51,869 bases of DNA from Candidatus Sabulitectum sp. (GCA_023139045.1 JAGLOJ010000006.1:1-51869); one strand, 5' to 3'; shown: positions 24,446 to 33,741, numbered from the stretch's first letter. The notes: generated by a model not told the origin, from the sequence alone. Made by a program: numbers and translations.

Positions 24446-25213
24446 ATGAATACCGAATGGCACGCCTGCATAACGCAGACTGCTTTCTTCCGTTTTTACG
24501 AAGAGTTGAATGACTTCCTTCCAGAAAAACAGTGCAAAACAGCATTTCCTTATGAATTCATCGGACATCCATCCATTAAAGACACTATTGAAGCTATTGG
24601 GGTACCACACGCTGAGATAGATTTAATACTGGTCGATGGGGAATCTGTCGATTTCGTTTACCGGATGCATGGTGGCGAGCATGTTTCTGTATATCCTGTA
24701 TTTGAACTATTAGATATTACTAATCTCATCCACCTTCGTACGCAGCCACTACGGGTAACTAAATTTGTAGTGGATGTCAATCTGGGCAAATTAGCACATA
24801 AGCTTCGATTACTGGGATTTGATACCTTATACAGAAACGACTTCAAGGATAGCGAAATTGTCGAATGTTCTTTACAAGAGAAACGTATTATTCTAACTCG
24901 CGACAAAGGTGTCTTAAAATATCGCGTGGTAACTCATGGTTATTGGATCCGCAGCGATGCTCCTAAAGAACAAATAAAAGAGGTGGTTAGTCGTTTCCAA
25001 CTGGAACGCAATTTTAGACCATTTAGTCGTTGTTCATCTTGTAATGGACTGTTGCATCAAGTTGAGAAAACGCTTTTGCATGATCGCTTGCCTAACGATA
25101 CCAAACTATATTATGACGTGTTTATGGAGTGTAAATGTTGTAGAAAACTATATTGGCGAGGATCACATTATGACCACATCTGTGAATGGATTAAAGACTT
25201 GGAAAGAAAATAA
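24446..25213 (+). CDS. Mut7-C RNase domain protein with N-terminal ubiquitin-like domain
   Basis: About 255 residues. The N-terminal half (FFRFYEELNDFLP to about 100) has the form of the beta-grasp Mut7-C ubiquitin domain. The C-terminal half is the Mut7-C PIN-like RNase domain: FVVDVNLGKLAHKLRLLGFDTLY, DSEIVECSLQEKRIILTRDKGVL, ending in a zinc ribbon with CSSCNG and CKCC. The acidic residues after VVD and TRD would bind the catalytic metal. The start is uncertain: ATG 24446 lacks a ribosome site, and an in-frame TTG at 24383 follows GGGAG but adds residues that do not look like protein. Base use is more AT-rich than its neighbours, which suggests transfer. RNA target unknown. Confidence 0.75.
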   Translation: MNTEWHACITQTAFFRFYEELNDFLPEKQCKTAFPYEFIGHPSIKDTIEAIGVPHAEIDLILVDGESVDFVYRMHGGEHVSVYPVFELLDITNLIHLRTQPLRVTKFVVDVNLGKLAHKLRLLGFDTLYRNDFKDSEIVECSLQEKRIILTRDKGVLKYRVVTHGYWIRSDAPKEQIKEVVSRFQLERNFRPFSRCSSCNGLLHQVEKTLLHDRLPNDTKLYYDVFMECKCCRKLYWRGSHYDHICEWIKDLERK

Positions 25214-25609
25214 GTACACAAGATAGTGAAACTGCTTTCCAGGTGTATTGATTAGCCGGAAGCATACCAGAACAATCAATACATTGACAAGCGACAGTCG
25301 TTTGCCTGGTGGCCTGTCCTGGAGTATGAAGATAATTATCAGTAAGAGATCGAATACCGGGTATTCCAAAAAACGGGCCACTTCAGACAAACTCCTTGTG
25401 ATAGATGCAATGGCAGGCTATCATTATCATTGTAAGAAAAGGAACCAGTAACAAGAAATAATTACAGCAATGACATCAACCACCCACAGACGTTCAGGAA
25501 TCGACAGGTAAATATCATTCCCGTGCAGGTTAGGTTATGCTGTGCTGTGCAGTGCCGGACAGTACCTGGAATAATTAAGAACATGTGCTTATTTACAGGC
25601 CGGGGTTAA
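25214..25609. other. gene-free interval with a 10-bp inverted repeat
   Basis: Right after the Mut7-C stop, TGTATTGATT (25244-25253) is matched perfectly by its inverse at 25274-25283, with 20 bases between. No T run follows, so it may be a weak terminator or a binding site. I see nothing else in the remaining 320 bases. Confidence 0.45.
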
Positions 25610-26038
25610 ATGGGAAATATGAATGGGAAACTGAATCCAGCAATATGGGAGTATGCAACCTGGCGTAAATTATTCCTGATTTCGGCTATCTGGAATTTTG
25701 CGGGTGCAATTCCGGGGATTCTGTTTCCAGCGTTGAGTATGAGATTGTTTTATGGTATTCAAACAGATAATTATCATACACTTTTCCTGACGTCACTGTT
25801 CTGGGGTACCGTTTTTCTTTTTGGCATCGGCTACCTTATTGTTGCTAATGCTCCTGTGAAAAATTTGGGAATTATTGCTATGGGAGTTACAGGTAAGGTA
25901 ATATTGGCATCTGCCTGGTATTGCATCTATTTCCTTTGTAAGGGTCGTGCGACGATTGTTGTTGTTGGTGCTGCCACTGGTGATTTGATATTCGCCATAT
26001 ATTTTTGCTGCTATCTTTTTAAGAATCGCAGTATGTAA
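25610..26038 (+). CDS. small four-helix membrane protein, unknown
   Basis: A 142-residue protein with four hydrophobic segments (about 20-45, 55-80, 85-105 and 110-135) and a basic end (FKNRSM). It resembles small uncharacterised integral membrane proteins of the DoxX-like size class, but I recognise no signature. The ATG has GGGG upstream at short spacing. It stands alone between the Mut7-C gene and a shared terminator. Confidence 0.6.
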   Translation: MGNMNGKLNPAIWEYATWRKLFLISAIWNFAGAIPGILFPALSMRLFYGIQTDNYHTLFLTSLFWGTVFLFGIGYLIVANAPVKNLGIIAMGVTGKVILASAWYCIYFLCKGRATIVVVGAATGDLIFAIYFCCYLFKNRSM

Positions 26039-26255
26039 AAAAAATATCACTTACCACACTGATCACTAAGAGGGTATGGGTGGGTGTAAAAACCTCCCAG
26101 TAGCAATAAGAAAGATTCTTAAATTTCTTCAAATTACCGAACGATGAAAAGATTGCTGGTGGTTGAAAAGCGTAAAATTCAAGAATTTGCAGAACCGGGT
26201 ACTGCTTAAAACAATACTGATCTCAACTGTGTTTGGCGGGTTTTAGCAATTGCTG

Positions 26256-26291
26256 GAGAAAAGGGGAGGGCTTGTGCCCTCCCCTTTTCTC
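26256..26291. terminator. bidirectional terminator between the membrane protein and PFOR genes
   Basis: A perfect 16-bp stem (inner arms AAAAGGGGAGGGC and its inverse) closes on the loop TTGT, and TTTTCTCTTTT follows on the plus strand. It lies between convergent genes and 18 bases after the PFOR stop, so it probably serves both. Confidence 0.85.
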
Positions 26292-26308
26292 TTTTGGTCT
26301 TTTTCTGG

Positions 26309-29300
26309 TTATTCGCCGCCGGCCCAGTCCATCTTAGCCATCTGCTCGTAGAGGTGGAAGCGCCTGTCTATGTCTATCTGTGCAGCTGCGAGAAGCTTTT
26401 CAGCATGCTCAGGGTTGCTGCGCATGAGGGAGCTCCATCTGCCTTCAGCCTCGGCAAACTTGTGGAAGGGCAGAGACGGTTTTTTGCTGTCAAGCTGAAG
26501 CGGGGATTCTCCCTTTTCGGTCTTTCTGGGATCGAAGCGGAATAGAGGCCACATGCCGCTGTTGACTGCAAGCTTATGCTCGTCCATTCCCTTGGTCATG
26601 TTGATGCCATGGGCGATGCAGTGGCTGTATGCAATTATCAGTGAAGGTCCGTCGAAGCTCTCGGCTTCGTTGAATGCCTTAACAGTCTGATTCCAGTTGG
26701 CTCCCATGGCAATCTGCGCCACATAGATGTTGCCATAGGTCATACTGATCATGGCAAGATCCTTTTTGGGCATTGGTTTGCCTGCTGCGGCGAATTTCGC
26801 AACAGCGCCCATCGGGGTAGCCTTGGAACACTGGCCACCGGTATTTGAGTAAACACCGGTGTCCACCACCAGAACATTTACATTCCTGCCCTGGGCGAGA
26901 ACATGGTCGAGACCGCCGTAGCCGATATCATAGGCCCATCCGTCGCCACCGATGATCCATACGGAACGGGGTACGAAGTAATCGGCCAGCGACTCAAGCT
27001 GTCGAGCCTGTGGGGTGTCTATCTGAGCAAGAGCTTTTCTGAGGTACTCAATACGCTCACGCTGCTGGGCAATCTCCAGCTCTGTAGTACAGCTGGAGTT
27101 CAGAAGGCTGTCAATGAGGTTTTCATCAAGCTTGTCTGACATTCCTGTGATCAGTTCCGCCGCTGTTTCCGAGTGTTTATCTGTTGTAAGACGGAAACCG
27201 TAACCGAATTCAGCAGCATCTTCGAAGAGACTGTTGTTCCAGGCCGGTCCTCTGCCTGCGGGATCCTGTGCATAAGGTGTGGTGGGCAGGTTACCGCCAT
27301 AGATCGATGAACAGCCGGTTGCGTTTGCTATAACCGCTCTGTCGCCGTAGAGCTGACTGAGCAGTTTTACATAAGGAGTTTCACCGCATCCCGCACAGGC
27401 ACCGCTGTATTCGAACAGAGGTCTGAGAAGCTGACTTTCCTTCACTGTGGCAAGGTTAAGCTCTGTGCGGTCGAAGTCTGGAATCTCAAGGAAGAACTTG
27501 TAATTCTCGACCTCATCGTGTCTCAGAGGAGGCTGGGATTCCATGTTGATTGCCTTTTTATCTTCAATATTTTTGTTCCTGGCAGGGCAGGTGTGCACGC
27601 AGGCACCGCATCCAGTACAATCCTCAGGGGCAACCTGGTTGGTGTACTTGTAAGCCTTGAACTTGGTGTTGCCGTTTGTGGATTTGAAGGTCTCCGGGGC
27701 ATCCTTCAGCAACGCCTTGTCGTAGTACTTCATTCTGATGGCTGCGTGGGGGCATACAAGGTTGCAGAGACCGCACTGTATGCAGACCTCAGGATCCCAT
27801 ACCGGAATTTCAAGGGCGATGTTTCTCTTCTCCCACTGGGTGGTAGCTGTTGGCCATGTACCATCGTTGGGTATGGCGCTTACAGGAAGATCATTGCCTC
27901 TCTGAGCCATGATTGTTGCAGTAACATTCTGTACAAACTCGGGGGCTTCCACTGGAACCACCGGGGGAATAGTGATGTTACTGGTAATTTCTCCGGGGTA
28001 GTTCACCTGGTGAAGATTGGCAAGTGCCTGATCCACTGCGATGAAGTTCTTCTGAACAACATCCTGGCCCTTTTTGCCGTAACTCTTCTCAATGGCGCCC
28101 TTGATCTTTTCGATTGCCTCGTCTTTGTCAAGTACACCGCTGATAGCGAAGAAGCAGGTCTGCATGATGGTGTTGATCATAACACCCATGCCAGTGTCAC
28201 CGGCTACCTTGTAGGCGTCAATGACATAGAACTTAAGCTGCTTTTCCACCATATCCTTCTGAACCCTTCGGGGAAGGTTGTTCCAGATCTCGTCGCTGCT
28301 GAAAGGTGTATTAAGCAGGAATGTTGCACCTTTGGCTGCATACTTCAGTATGTCGTACTTTTCAACGAATACAGTCTGATGACAGGCAACAAAGTTGGCC
28401 TGGTCGATCAGGCATGTGCGTCTGATGGGGTCGGGTCCGAATCTGAGGTGACTGACTGTGAGTGCACCTGCTTTCTTGGAGTCATAAACGAAGAAACCCT
28501 GAGCATAGTTGTCAGTGGTTCCACCGATGATCTTGATGCTGTTTTTGTTGGCGCCTACTGTACCATCGGAACCGAGACCCAGGAATACCGCCTGGTGGAG
28601 CCCCTTGCTTTCAAGAACAAACTCGGGGATTTCAATGTTGCTGTTTGTCAGGTCATCATTGATGCCGACCGTGAAGTCGTTTTTCAGCTCACCTGTGGCA
28701 TTGTTGAAAACACCCAAAACCGATGCGGGTGTGAATTCCTTGCCTGAAAGACCGAAACGGCCACCGACCACTTTGATTGCAGATCTTCCTGCAACCCTGA
28801 GAGCGGTGCATACATCTTTGTAGAGAGGTTCACCATCGTTGCCGGGTTCTTTTGTGCGGTCAAGCACGCTGATGGTTTTTACGCTCTCCGGGATGGCTGA
28901 CAGGAATGATGATGCGTCGAAGGGACGGTAAAGGCGGACTTTGATAACGCCGACCTTTTTACCCCTTGCTGCCATGTACTCTACGGTCTCGTGGGCAACC
29001 TCACAACCTGATCCCATAAGAATAATGATGTGCTCTGCGTCAGGGGCGCCAACATAGTCGAACAGGTGATAGTGCCTGCCAGTGAGCTTACCGAAGAGAT
29101 CCATGTATTCCTGAACAATTGCCGGGGTGGCTTTGTAGTAAGGGTTTACACTCTCGCGGCCCTGGAAGTAAACATCGGGATTCTGGCTGGTTCCGCGAAC
29201 CACCGGGCGGTTGGGGTTGAGACCCCTTTTGCGGTGTGCGAAAACAAGCTCATCGTCAATCATTTCCTTAAGAACACTGTCCTCAAGTGGCTCAATCTTC

Positions 29301-29842
29301 TGAATCTCATGGCTGGTTCTGAAACCGTCAAAGAAGTGAACGAAGGGAATACGGCTTTTCAGAGTTGCGGCATGAGAGATTGCAGAGAGGTCTGTGACTT
29401 CCTGTACGCTGGCACTGGCAAGAAGACCGAAACCGGTGTTCCTTACGGCCATTACATCACTGTGGTCACCGAAAATGGAAAGGGCCTGTGCCGCAAGGCT
29501 TCTGGCTGCAACATGGAAAACCGCTGGAGTAAGCTCTCCGGCAATCTTGTACATGGTGGGGATCATCAGAAGAAGACCCTGACTTGCGGTGAATGTTGTT
29601 GTGAGAGCTCCTGTCTGAAGAGCTCCATGAACAGTAGCGGAGGCTCCGCCTTCGCTCTGCATTTCCTGCACCAGGGGTACTGTTCCCCAGATGTTTTTCT
29701 GACCTGCTGCGGACCATGTGTCACTGTGCTCGCCCATCGGGCTGGAAGGAGTGATGGGGTAAATCGCCACCACTTCACTAAGCTTGTGAGCGACACGCGC
29801 GGCAGCTTCGTTACCGTCAATCGTTATCATCTGTCTGCTCAT
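26309..29842 (-). CDS. nifJ: pyruvate:ferredoxin (flavodoxin) oxidoreductase, homodimeric
   Basis: An 1177-residue enzyme of the usual single-chain length. It oxidises pyruvate with CoA to acetyl-CoA and CO2, passing electrons to ferredoxin or flavodoxin. Signs are YPITPSSPM near the start (pyruvate/TPP domain I), SGKEF-type CoA-domain segments, two ferredoxin sets CIQCGLCNLVC (about 690) and CTGCGACVHTC (about 745), the proximal-cluster motif CAGCGE (about 825) and the TPP site GDGWAYDIGYGGLDH. The gene marks anaerobic fermentative metabolism. It follows asnS by 34 bases and probably shares its transcript. The ATG at 29842 has only a weak ribosome site (GCTGG). Long open frames on the opposite strand are shadows. 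Confidence 0.97.
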   Translation of the reverse strand: MSRQMITIDGNEAAARVAHKLSEVVAIYPITPSSPMGEHSDTWSAAGQKNIWGTVPLVQEMQSEGGASATVHGALQTGALTTTFTASQGLLLMIPTMYKIAGELTPAVFHVAARSLAAQALSIFGDHSDVMAVRNTGFGLLASASVQEVTDLSAISHAATLKSRIPFVHFFDGFRTSHEIQKIEPLEDSVLKEMIDDELVFAHRKRGLNPNRPVVRGTSQNPDVYFQGRESVNPYYKATPAIVQEYMDLFGKLTGRHYHLFDYVGAPDAEHIIILMGSGCEVAHETVEYMAARGKKVGVIKVRLYRPFDASSFLSAIPESVKTISVLDRTKEPGNDGEPLYKDVCTALRVAGRSAIKVVGGRFGLSGKEFTPASVLGVFNNATGELKNDFTVGINDDLTNSNIEIPEFVLESKGLHQAVFLGLGSDGTVGANKNSIKIIGGTTDNYAQGFFVYDSKKAGALTVSHLRFGPDPIRRTCLIDQANFVACHQTVFVEKYDILKYAAKGATFLLNTPFSSDEIWNNLPRRVQKDMVEKQLKFYVIDAYKVAGDTGMGVMINTIMQTCFFAISGVLDKDEAIEKIKGAIEKSYGKKGQDVVQKNFIAVDQALANLHQVNYPGEITSNITIPPVVPVEAPEFVQNVTATIMAQRGNDLPVSAIPNDGTWPTATTQWEKRNIALEIPVWDPEVCIQCGLCNLVCPHAAIRMKYYDKALLKDAPETFKSTNGNTKFKAYKYTNQVAPEDCTGCGACVHTCPARNKNIEDKKAINMESQPPLRHDEVENYKFFLEIPDFDRTELNLATVKESQLLRPLFEYSGACAGCGETPYVKLLSQLYGDRAVIANATGCSSIYGGNLPTTPYAQDPAGRGPAWNNSLFEDAAEFGYGFRLTTDKHSETAAELITGMSDKLDENLIDSLLNSSCTTELEIAQQRERIEYLRKALAQIDTPQARQLESLADYFVPRSVWIIGGDGWAYDIGYGGLDHVLAQGRNVNVLVVDTGVYSNTGGQCSKATPMGAVAKFAAAGKPMPKKDLAMISMTYGNIYVAQIAMGANWNQTVKAFNEAESFDGPSLIIAYSHCIAHGINMTKGMDEHKLAVNSGMWPLFRFDPRKTEKGESPLQLDSKKPSLPFHKFAEAEGRWSSLMRSNPEHAEKLLAAAQIDIDRRFHLYEQMAKMDWAGGE

Positions 29843-29876
29843 GATTACCAGCTTTCGCTAAGGTTACAAAACATTA

Positions 29877-31259
29877 CTAGTACATCTTACTGAATGTTCG
29901 TGGGAAAGGCACAACATCTCTGATGTTGTCCATGCCCGTGAGGTACATAAGAAGCCTTTCAAAACCAAGGCCGAAACCGGCGTGCGGTGCGGTACCCCAG
30001 CGTCTGAGTTCCATGTACCATCTATAGGTCTCCATATCAAGACCCTGTTCAATTGCTCTCTTTTCAAGTAGTGGAAGTCTGTGCTCCCTCTGGCTGCCGC
30101 CGACAAGCTCACCCACACCGGGGGCAAGCAGATCACAGGCACCCACAGTTTTTCCGTCATCGTTCATGTACATGTAGAAGGGTTTCATTGATGCCGGATA
30201 GTCAATAACAAAGACCGGTTTTCCGAAGTACTCTTCTGCAAGGAACCTTTCGTGTTCTGTTGCAAGATCATCTCCCCATTGCGGAATGGAATCAAACTTC
30301 TTCTCTGCTGATTGAATGATCTCTATTGCTTCGGTGTATGTAATTCTGCCGAAATCGCTTTCAAGAAGAGACTTGTACCTTTCAGGAAGACTTTTCTCAA
30401 AGAATTTTGAGAAGAAGGCAATGTCGTCACTGCATTTCTCCATGAGATAGGCTGCGGTGAACTTTACGAATTTCTCAATAAGATCAAGGTCATCCTCAAG
30501 GTCAAAGAAGGCCATTTCAGGTTCAAGCATCCAGAACTCGGCACCGTGTATCCGTGTATCGGAAGGGTCCGCACGGAAAGTGGGTCCGAAGGTGTAGACC
30601 TTTCCCAGTGACAGGGCGAAGGGCTCAGCCTCAAGCTGACCGCTGACCGTAAGGAATGTCTTTCTTCTGAAGTAGTCTTTATCGTAGTCTGCCTTGCCAT
30701 CCTTCATTGGAAGCATATCCAGAGGAAGTGTGGTTAACTGAAATGTTTCACCGGCACCCTCACAGTCGCTTTCTGTGATGAAAGGCGTGTGGATATTGAA
30801 GAAGCCGTTTTCGTCGAAGAACTTGTGAATAGCCATGGATATGTGATGACTTACACGGAAGACACTGCTGAATGTGTTTGTTCTGGACCTGAGATGAGGC
30901 ATTGTTCTGAGGAATTCCAGGGAATGCCTTTTCTTCTGAAGAGGGTATTCTTCATCCACAGGCCCCACTATTTCCAGCTTTTTTACTGAAATTTCAACCG
31001 ACTGTTCTTTTCCCTGACTTTCCACAACCACACCGGTTACACGGATGCAGGCTCCGGTGAGTAGACCGGAGAGCTGTTTATCTGTGAATACATCTCTGTC
31101 AAATACTGCCTGGAGATTATTGGTGGTTGATCCATCGTTCAGGGATGCAAAAGCAACACTTTTACCTGTTCGAGCAGTCTTCACCCAGCCGTAAACCGTT
31201 ACGGTGTCGCCGGTATGAGCTCCGCCCAATATCGAATCAATGGTGTTTCGACGGATCAT
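29877..31259 (-). CDS. asnS: asparaginyl-tRNA synthetase
   Basis: A 460-residue class IIb synthetase. It has an N-terminal OB-fold anticodon domain (VTVYGWVKTARTGKSVAFASLND), motif 1 and 2 regions (FRVSHHISMAIHKFF, TFGPTFRADPSDTRIHGAEFWMLEPEMAF) and motif 3 (GFGLGFERLLMYLTG). The ending DVVPFPRTFSKMY is typical of AsnRS, as opposed to the longer AspRS with its GAD insertion. It charges tRNA-Asn with asparagine. GGAGGT lies at ideal spacing before the ATG. First gene of an operon with PFOR. Confidence 0.96.
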   Translation of the reverse strand: MIRRNTIDSILGGAHTGDTVTVYGWVKTARTGKSVAFASLNDGSTTNNLQAVFDRDVFTDKQLSGLLTGACIRVTGVVVESQGKEQSVEISVKKLEIVGPVDEEYPLQKKRHSLEFLRTMPHLRSRTNTFSSVFRVSHHISMAIHKFFDENGFFNIHTPFITESDCEGAGETFQLTTLPLDMLPMKDGKADYDKDYFRRKTFLTVSGQLEAEPFALSLGKVYTFGPTFRADPSDTRIHGAEFWMLEPEMAFFDLEDDLDLIEKFVKFTAAYLMEKCSDDIAFFSKFFEKSLPERYKSLLESDFGRITYTEAIEIIQSAEKKFDSIPQWGDDLATEHERFLAEEYFGKPVFVIDYPASMKPFYMYMNDDGKTVGACDLLAPGVGELVGGSQREHRLPLLEKRAIEQGLDMETYRWYMELRRWGTAPHAGFGLGFERLLMYLTGMDNIRDVVPFPRTFSKMY

Positions 31260-31611
31260 TCTGGAACCTCCAAGTAGATAATTAAGCTAATAATGGGAGA
31301 ATCGCTAATCTACAAAGAAAGAGCAACAGAGTCCAATGATCAGATACAGGAAAATCAGGTGTTAACAAACGGAAACCCGCCGGTTGTGTCTACCGGCGGG
31401 CTCCCTGCGTGACACTTGACTCTTGAAAGGGGTGTCCATCTCAGGAGGAGGGGTCCTGATACGAACATCCACTTATATCCGGCTCTCCGAACAATGTTCC
31501 AACCTGGATGTTTTGCGCATACACAACGCGGCGGCGAAGCATGTGTTGCTCTCTTGATTGTCATTGAAGAAGATATTAGTTTACAGTAGTAACTTTAAGC
31601 AGGAGGCACAA
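31260..31611. other. gene-free interval with a 9-bp-stem hairpin
   Basis: CCCGCCGGT (31376-31384) pairs perfectly with ACCGGCGGG (31392-31400) around a 7-base loop. On the minus strand TTTCCGTTTGTT follows, which resembles a terminator, yet no recognised minus-strand gene ends here. The part near 31260-31300 probably holds the asnS promoter, but I cannot place it. Confidence 0.5.
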
Positions 31612-31746
31612 TTGGCAACTGGTGTGGAGGATAGAACAAAGATACTGAAAGGTACTTTCGCAGAGAAATTCAGGGCTGCACGAGTAGTTTCTGTGGTTCG
31701 GAAAATTGAGGAAGCACCTACTCAAATTCCTCAGTGCGATTGTTAA
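31612..31746 (+). CDS. short open frame, unknown (possible 5' part of the following broken gene)
   Basis: A TTG at 31612 with a strong AGGAGG 5 bases upstream opens 44 codons, ending IPQCDC. The sequence (TKILKGTFAEKFRAARVVSVVRKIEEAP) looks protein-like. The next open frame at 31753 is in the same phase, separated only by TAA and two codons. So this could be the front of a gene broken by a nonsense change, or a small gene of its own. I do not recognise it. Confidence 0.4.
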   Translation: MATGVEDRTKILKGTFAEKFRAARVVSVVRKIEEAPTQIPQCDC

Positions 31747-31752
31747 GAAATC

Positions 31753-32124
31753 ATGGGATCAATGAATGAATTGTCATATCAGGGCTGTATTCCCTTAATT
31801 GAAGTTCTTCAGAAGGGTGTAAGAACCAATGGTATTTTGAGGGCGGTAATTGCTTTTGGCGAAGCGGGTTGTGCTCCTGTCAATCTGAGCGCCAGGTCTA
31901 TTGGTGAAGGCATGACAAATGGAAAGGATATGCAGACTTCCTTTCGGGATGCGGTTCCACGGCTCCCAGACATGATTCTCAGGATTCTGGAAAGCGGTAT
32001 TTTGAACAGTGTTCTGGATTATGCTCTTGATGATATTCTCCTTCTGGACCGACGGTCAGGCGAAGAGCACCTTGAGGATTACTACCTGAGGGCGCACCGA
32101 GCGATAGCACGAAGAGCCATTTGA
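31753..32124 (+). CDS. unknown protein, probably the front part of a frameshifted gene
   Basis: 123 codons beginning MGSMNELSYQGCIPLIEVLQKGV, with helical segments and an end YLRAHRAIARRAI. No family recognised and no good ribosome site. If one base is removed near 32119 the frame runs on into the next open frame as ARRAFECLLSLARKYE, which reads more naturally than the present stop. I therefore suspect that this and the following open frame were one gene of about 430 residues. Confidence 0.45.
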   Translation: MGSMNELSYQGCIPLIEVLQKGVRTNGILRAVIAFGEAGCAPVNLSARSIGEGMTNGKDMQTSFRDAVPRLPDMILRILESGILNSVLDYALDDILLLDRRSGEEHLEDYYLRAHRAIARRAI

Positions 32125-32245
32125 ATGCCTTCTTTCACTGGCCCGGAAGTATGAAAGCATTTCCAGTTCACAGGTATGTACCGGATGTTTTGAACGGGAT
32201 TTCAATAAACTTCTGGCACGGGCTGAAACCGAAAATGCATTCGAG

Positions 32246-33055
32246 GTGATATTGGAGCAGGATGGAGAATCCTTTCTTCATCAAAGATTCATATCAAGCA
32301 GGCTGATTCATATCATCGAACCAACTCATTCACTGGTGTACAGAACATTCTGGGCGAGACTTAATTCAGCATGTGCAAATGGTGGCCGTTTGGAGACATC
32401 GGATCGGGCATTCAAGGTCACTCAAGAGAACCCGTTTTCCTTCCTGCTGACTGTGAATGGCGAGGATATTTTGAAAATTGTATTCAAAGAACAGGAAGTA
32501 CTCATGGAGTCGGATGAAGCTTGCTCTGGTAAAAAAATGATTGGAAGAGTTGTATCAGAGCAGACAGAGCGTTATCCCATGATGCAGATTCAGGATCTTT
32601 ACAAATTTGTGTATCAGGGAGTTATGGGCAGTGGACATGCTGTCAGTTCTGTCGCCGCTGCTGAAAAATGGCTGGGCGATGAGCTGCTTTCCATGGGTGA
32701 GTGTCAGGCTGGTGAAGAGGTTGTTGAAAGGCTGTCCTCTGACATTCTCAGAGTGAACCTGCGGCCCTTTGCTGCATCCGGTGGGGATACAGGTGTTCTG
32801 CTTGATGCATTCATTCGAACTGGAAGAGAATATTCTGGGAATGCCGATGACCTGATCAGGGTGTGGAAGATTGCTGCAGATGTTCAGAACCTGTTCAGTC
32901 TTTCAGAAATGGACTCATATTTTTCCAGACAGGAAGAAGCAGGTTTTCCGGCAGTTCATCACTCGCAGGTTTACCTGGAATTCTACAGACCTGCATACCG
33001 GGTGGTGGCAGAGAATATATTCCGAGTAACCGGATACACTTTTCAGTGTGATTAG
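32246..33055 (+). CDS. unknown conserved-looking protein, back part of the frameshifted gene
   Basis: The frame is open from 32108, but the first start codon is GTG 32246, without a ribosome site. The open part before it holds CTGCFERDFNKLLARAE. The C-terminal 180 residues (YPMMQIQDLYKFVYQGVMGSGHAV, AAAEKWLGDELLSM, HHSQVYLEFYRPAYRVV) look like a separate uncharacterised domain of bacteria; an ATG at 32537 would produce it alone. No catalytic motif known to me. It may survive as a shorter independent gene after the frameshift. Confidence 0.5.
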   Translation: MILEQDGESFLHQRFISSRLIHIIEPTHSLVYRTFWARLNSACANGGRLETSDRAFKVTQENPFSFLLTVNGEDILKIVFKEQEVLMESDEACSGKKMIGRVVSEQTERYPMMQIQDLYKFVYQGVMGSGHAVSSVAAAEKWLGDELLSMGECQAGEEVVERLSSDILRVNLRPFAASGGDTGVLLDAFIRTGREYSGNADDLIRVWKIAADVQNLFSLSEMDSYFSRQEEAGFPAVHHSQVYLEFYRPAYRVVAENIFRVTGYTFQCD

Positions 33056-33186
33056 ATTGAAACTGACAAAAGAGGAAAGACCTGCCCGGCTCTGCAGTGA
33101 AGGGAAAATGGAAACGAATTCCTGACTTATCCGGGAAGGCATTGCATCAGAAGACGGCTGGATCAACTATGAGAAGGGAATCTGAA

Positions 33187-33741
33187 ATGAAAGTAACAGC
33201 TTTTTGCGGAAGCCCCAGAAAGGGTGGAAACACGGAGGTACTTTCGAGGGCAATGCTTGAGGGCGCGGAATCCAGGGGGGCAGAGATTGTGTTTCGGAAT
33301 CTGAACAGCATGGGAATTCGCGGTTGTCAAGGTTGTGGCTGGTGCAATGATAAGGAAACCGAATTCTGCATACAACAGGACGGGATGCAGACAATTTACG
33401 AAGACATCAGAGATTCCGATGCTTTAATTATCGGATCACCGATATATATGTGGCAGATGACATCTCAATTGAAAGCTATGGTTGACCGTCTCTACGGAAC
33501 TCTGATGGGAAATTTTGACTCAAAGATTGGCCCGAGAAAAATGGCTCTTGTATTTACTCAGGGAGCTCCTGACGAAGTCTTCAAAACTTACACCGACAGC
33601 ACTGCTGCAATGTTCCGGTTCATGAAGTTTGATGTTGCTGATGTGTTTATGGCAACAGGCAAAGGTGCTGCCGGAAGTGCAGGCGAAGATACTGATCTGA
33701 TGAATAAAGCTTTTGATACAGGGGCTTCACTTCTGGACTGA
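33187..33741 (+). CDS. NADPH-dependent FMN reductase/iron-sulfur flavoprotein family
   Basis: A 184-residue flavodoxin-fold protein. FCGSPRKGGNTEVL is the FMN phosphate loop and GSPIYMWQMTSQLKAMVDR the second flavin segment. Between them CQGCGWCNDKETEFC provides a compact cysteine set as in iron-sulfur flavoproteins of anaerobes. It probably reduces quinones, metals or oxygen species with electrons from ferredoxin or NAD(P)H. AAGGGAA precedes the ATG at 33187; the frame continues upstream without protein character. Its end overlaps the convergent radical SAM gene by 15 bases. Confidence 0.85.
   Translation: MKVTAFCGSPRKGGNTEVLSRAMLEGAESRGAEIVFRNLNSMGIRGCQGCGWCNDKETEFCIQQDGMQTIYEDIRDSDALIIGSPIYMWQMTSQLKAMVDRLYGTLMGNFDSKIGPRKMALVFTQGAPDEVFKTYTDSTAAMFRFMKFDVADVFMATGKGAAGSAGEDTDLMNKAFDTGASLLD

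Noticed and set aside
27518-28747. Long plus-strand open frame (409 codons) opposite PFOR
   Set aside because: It lies wholly inside the unmistakable PFOR gene on the other strand, has no ribosome site and no protein character beyond low-complexity runs.
29030-29893. Second long plus-strand open frame opposite the PFOR N-terminus
   Set aside because: Shadow of the PFOR frame; Cys/Gly/Val-rich composition typical of antisense readings.
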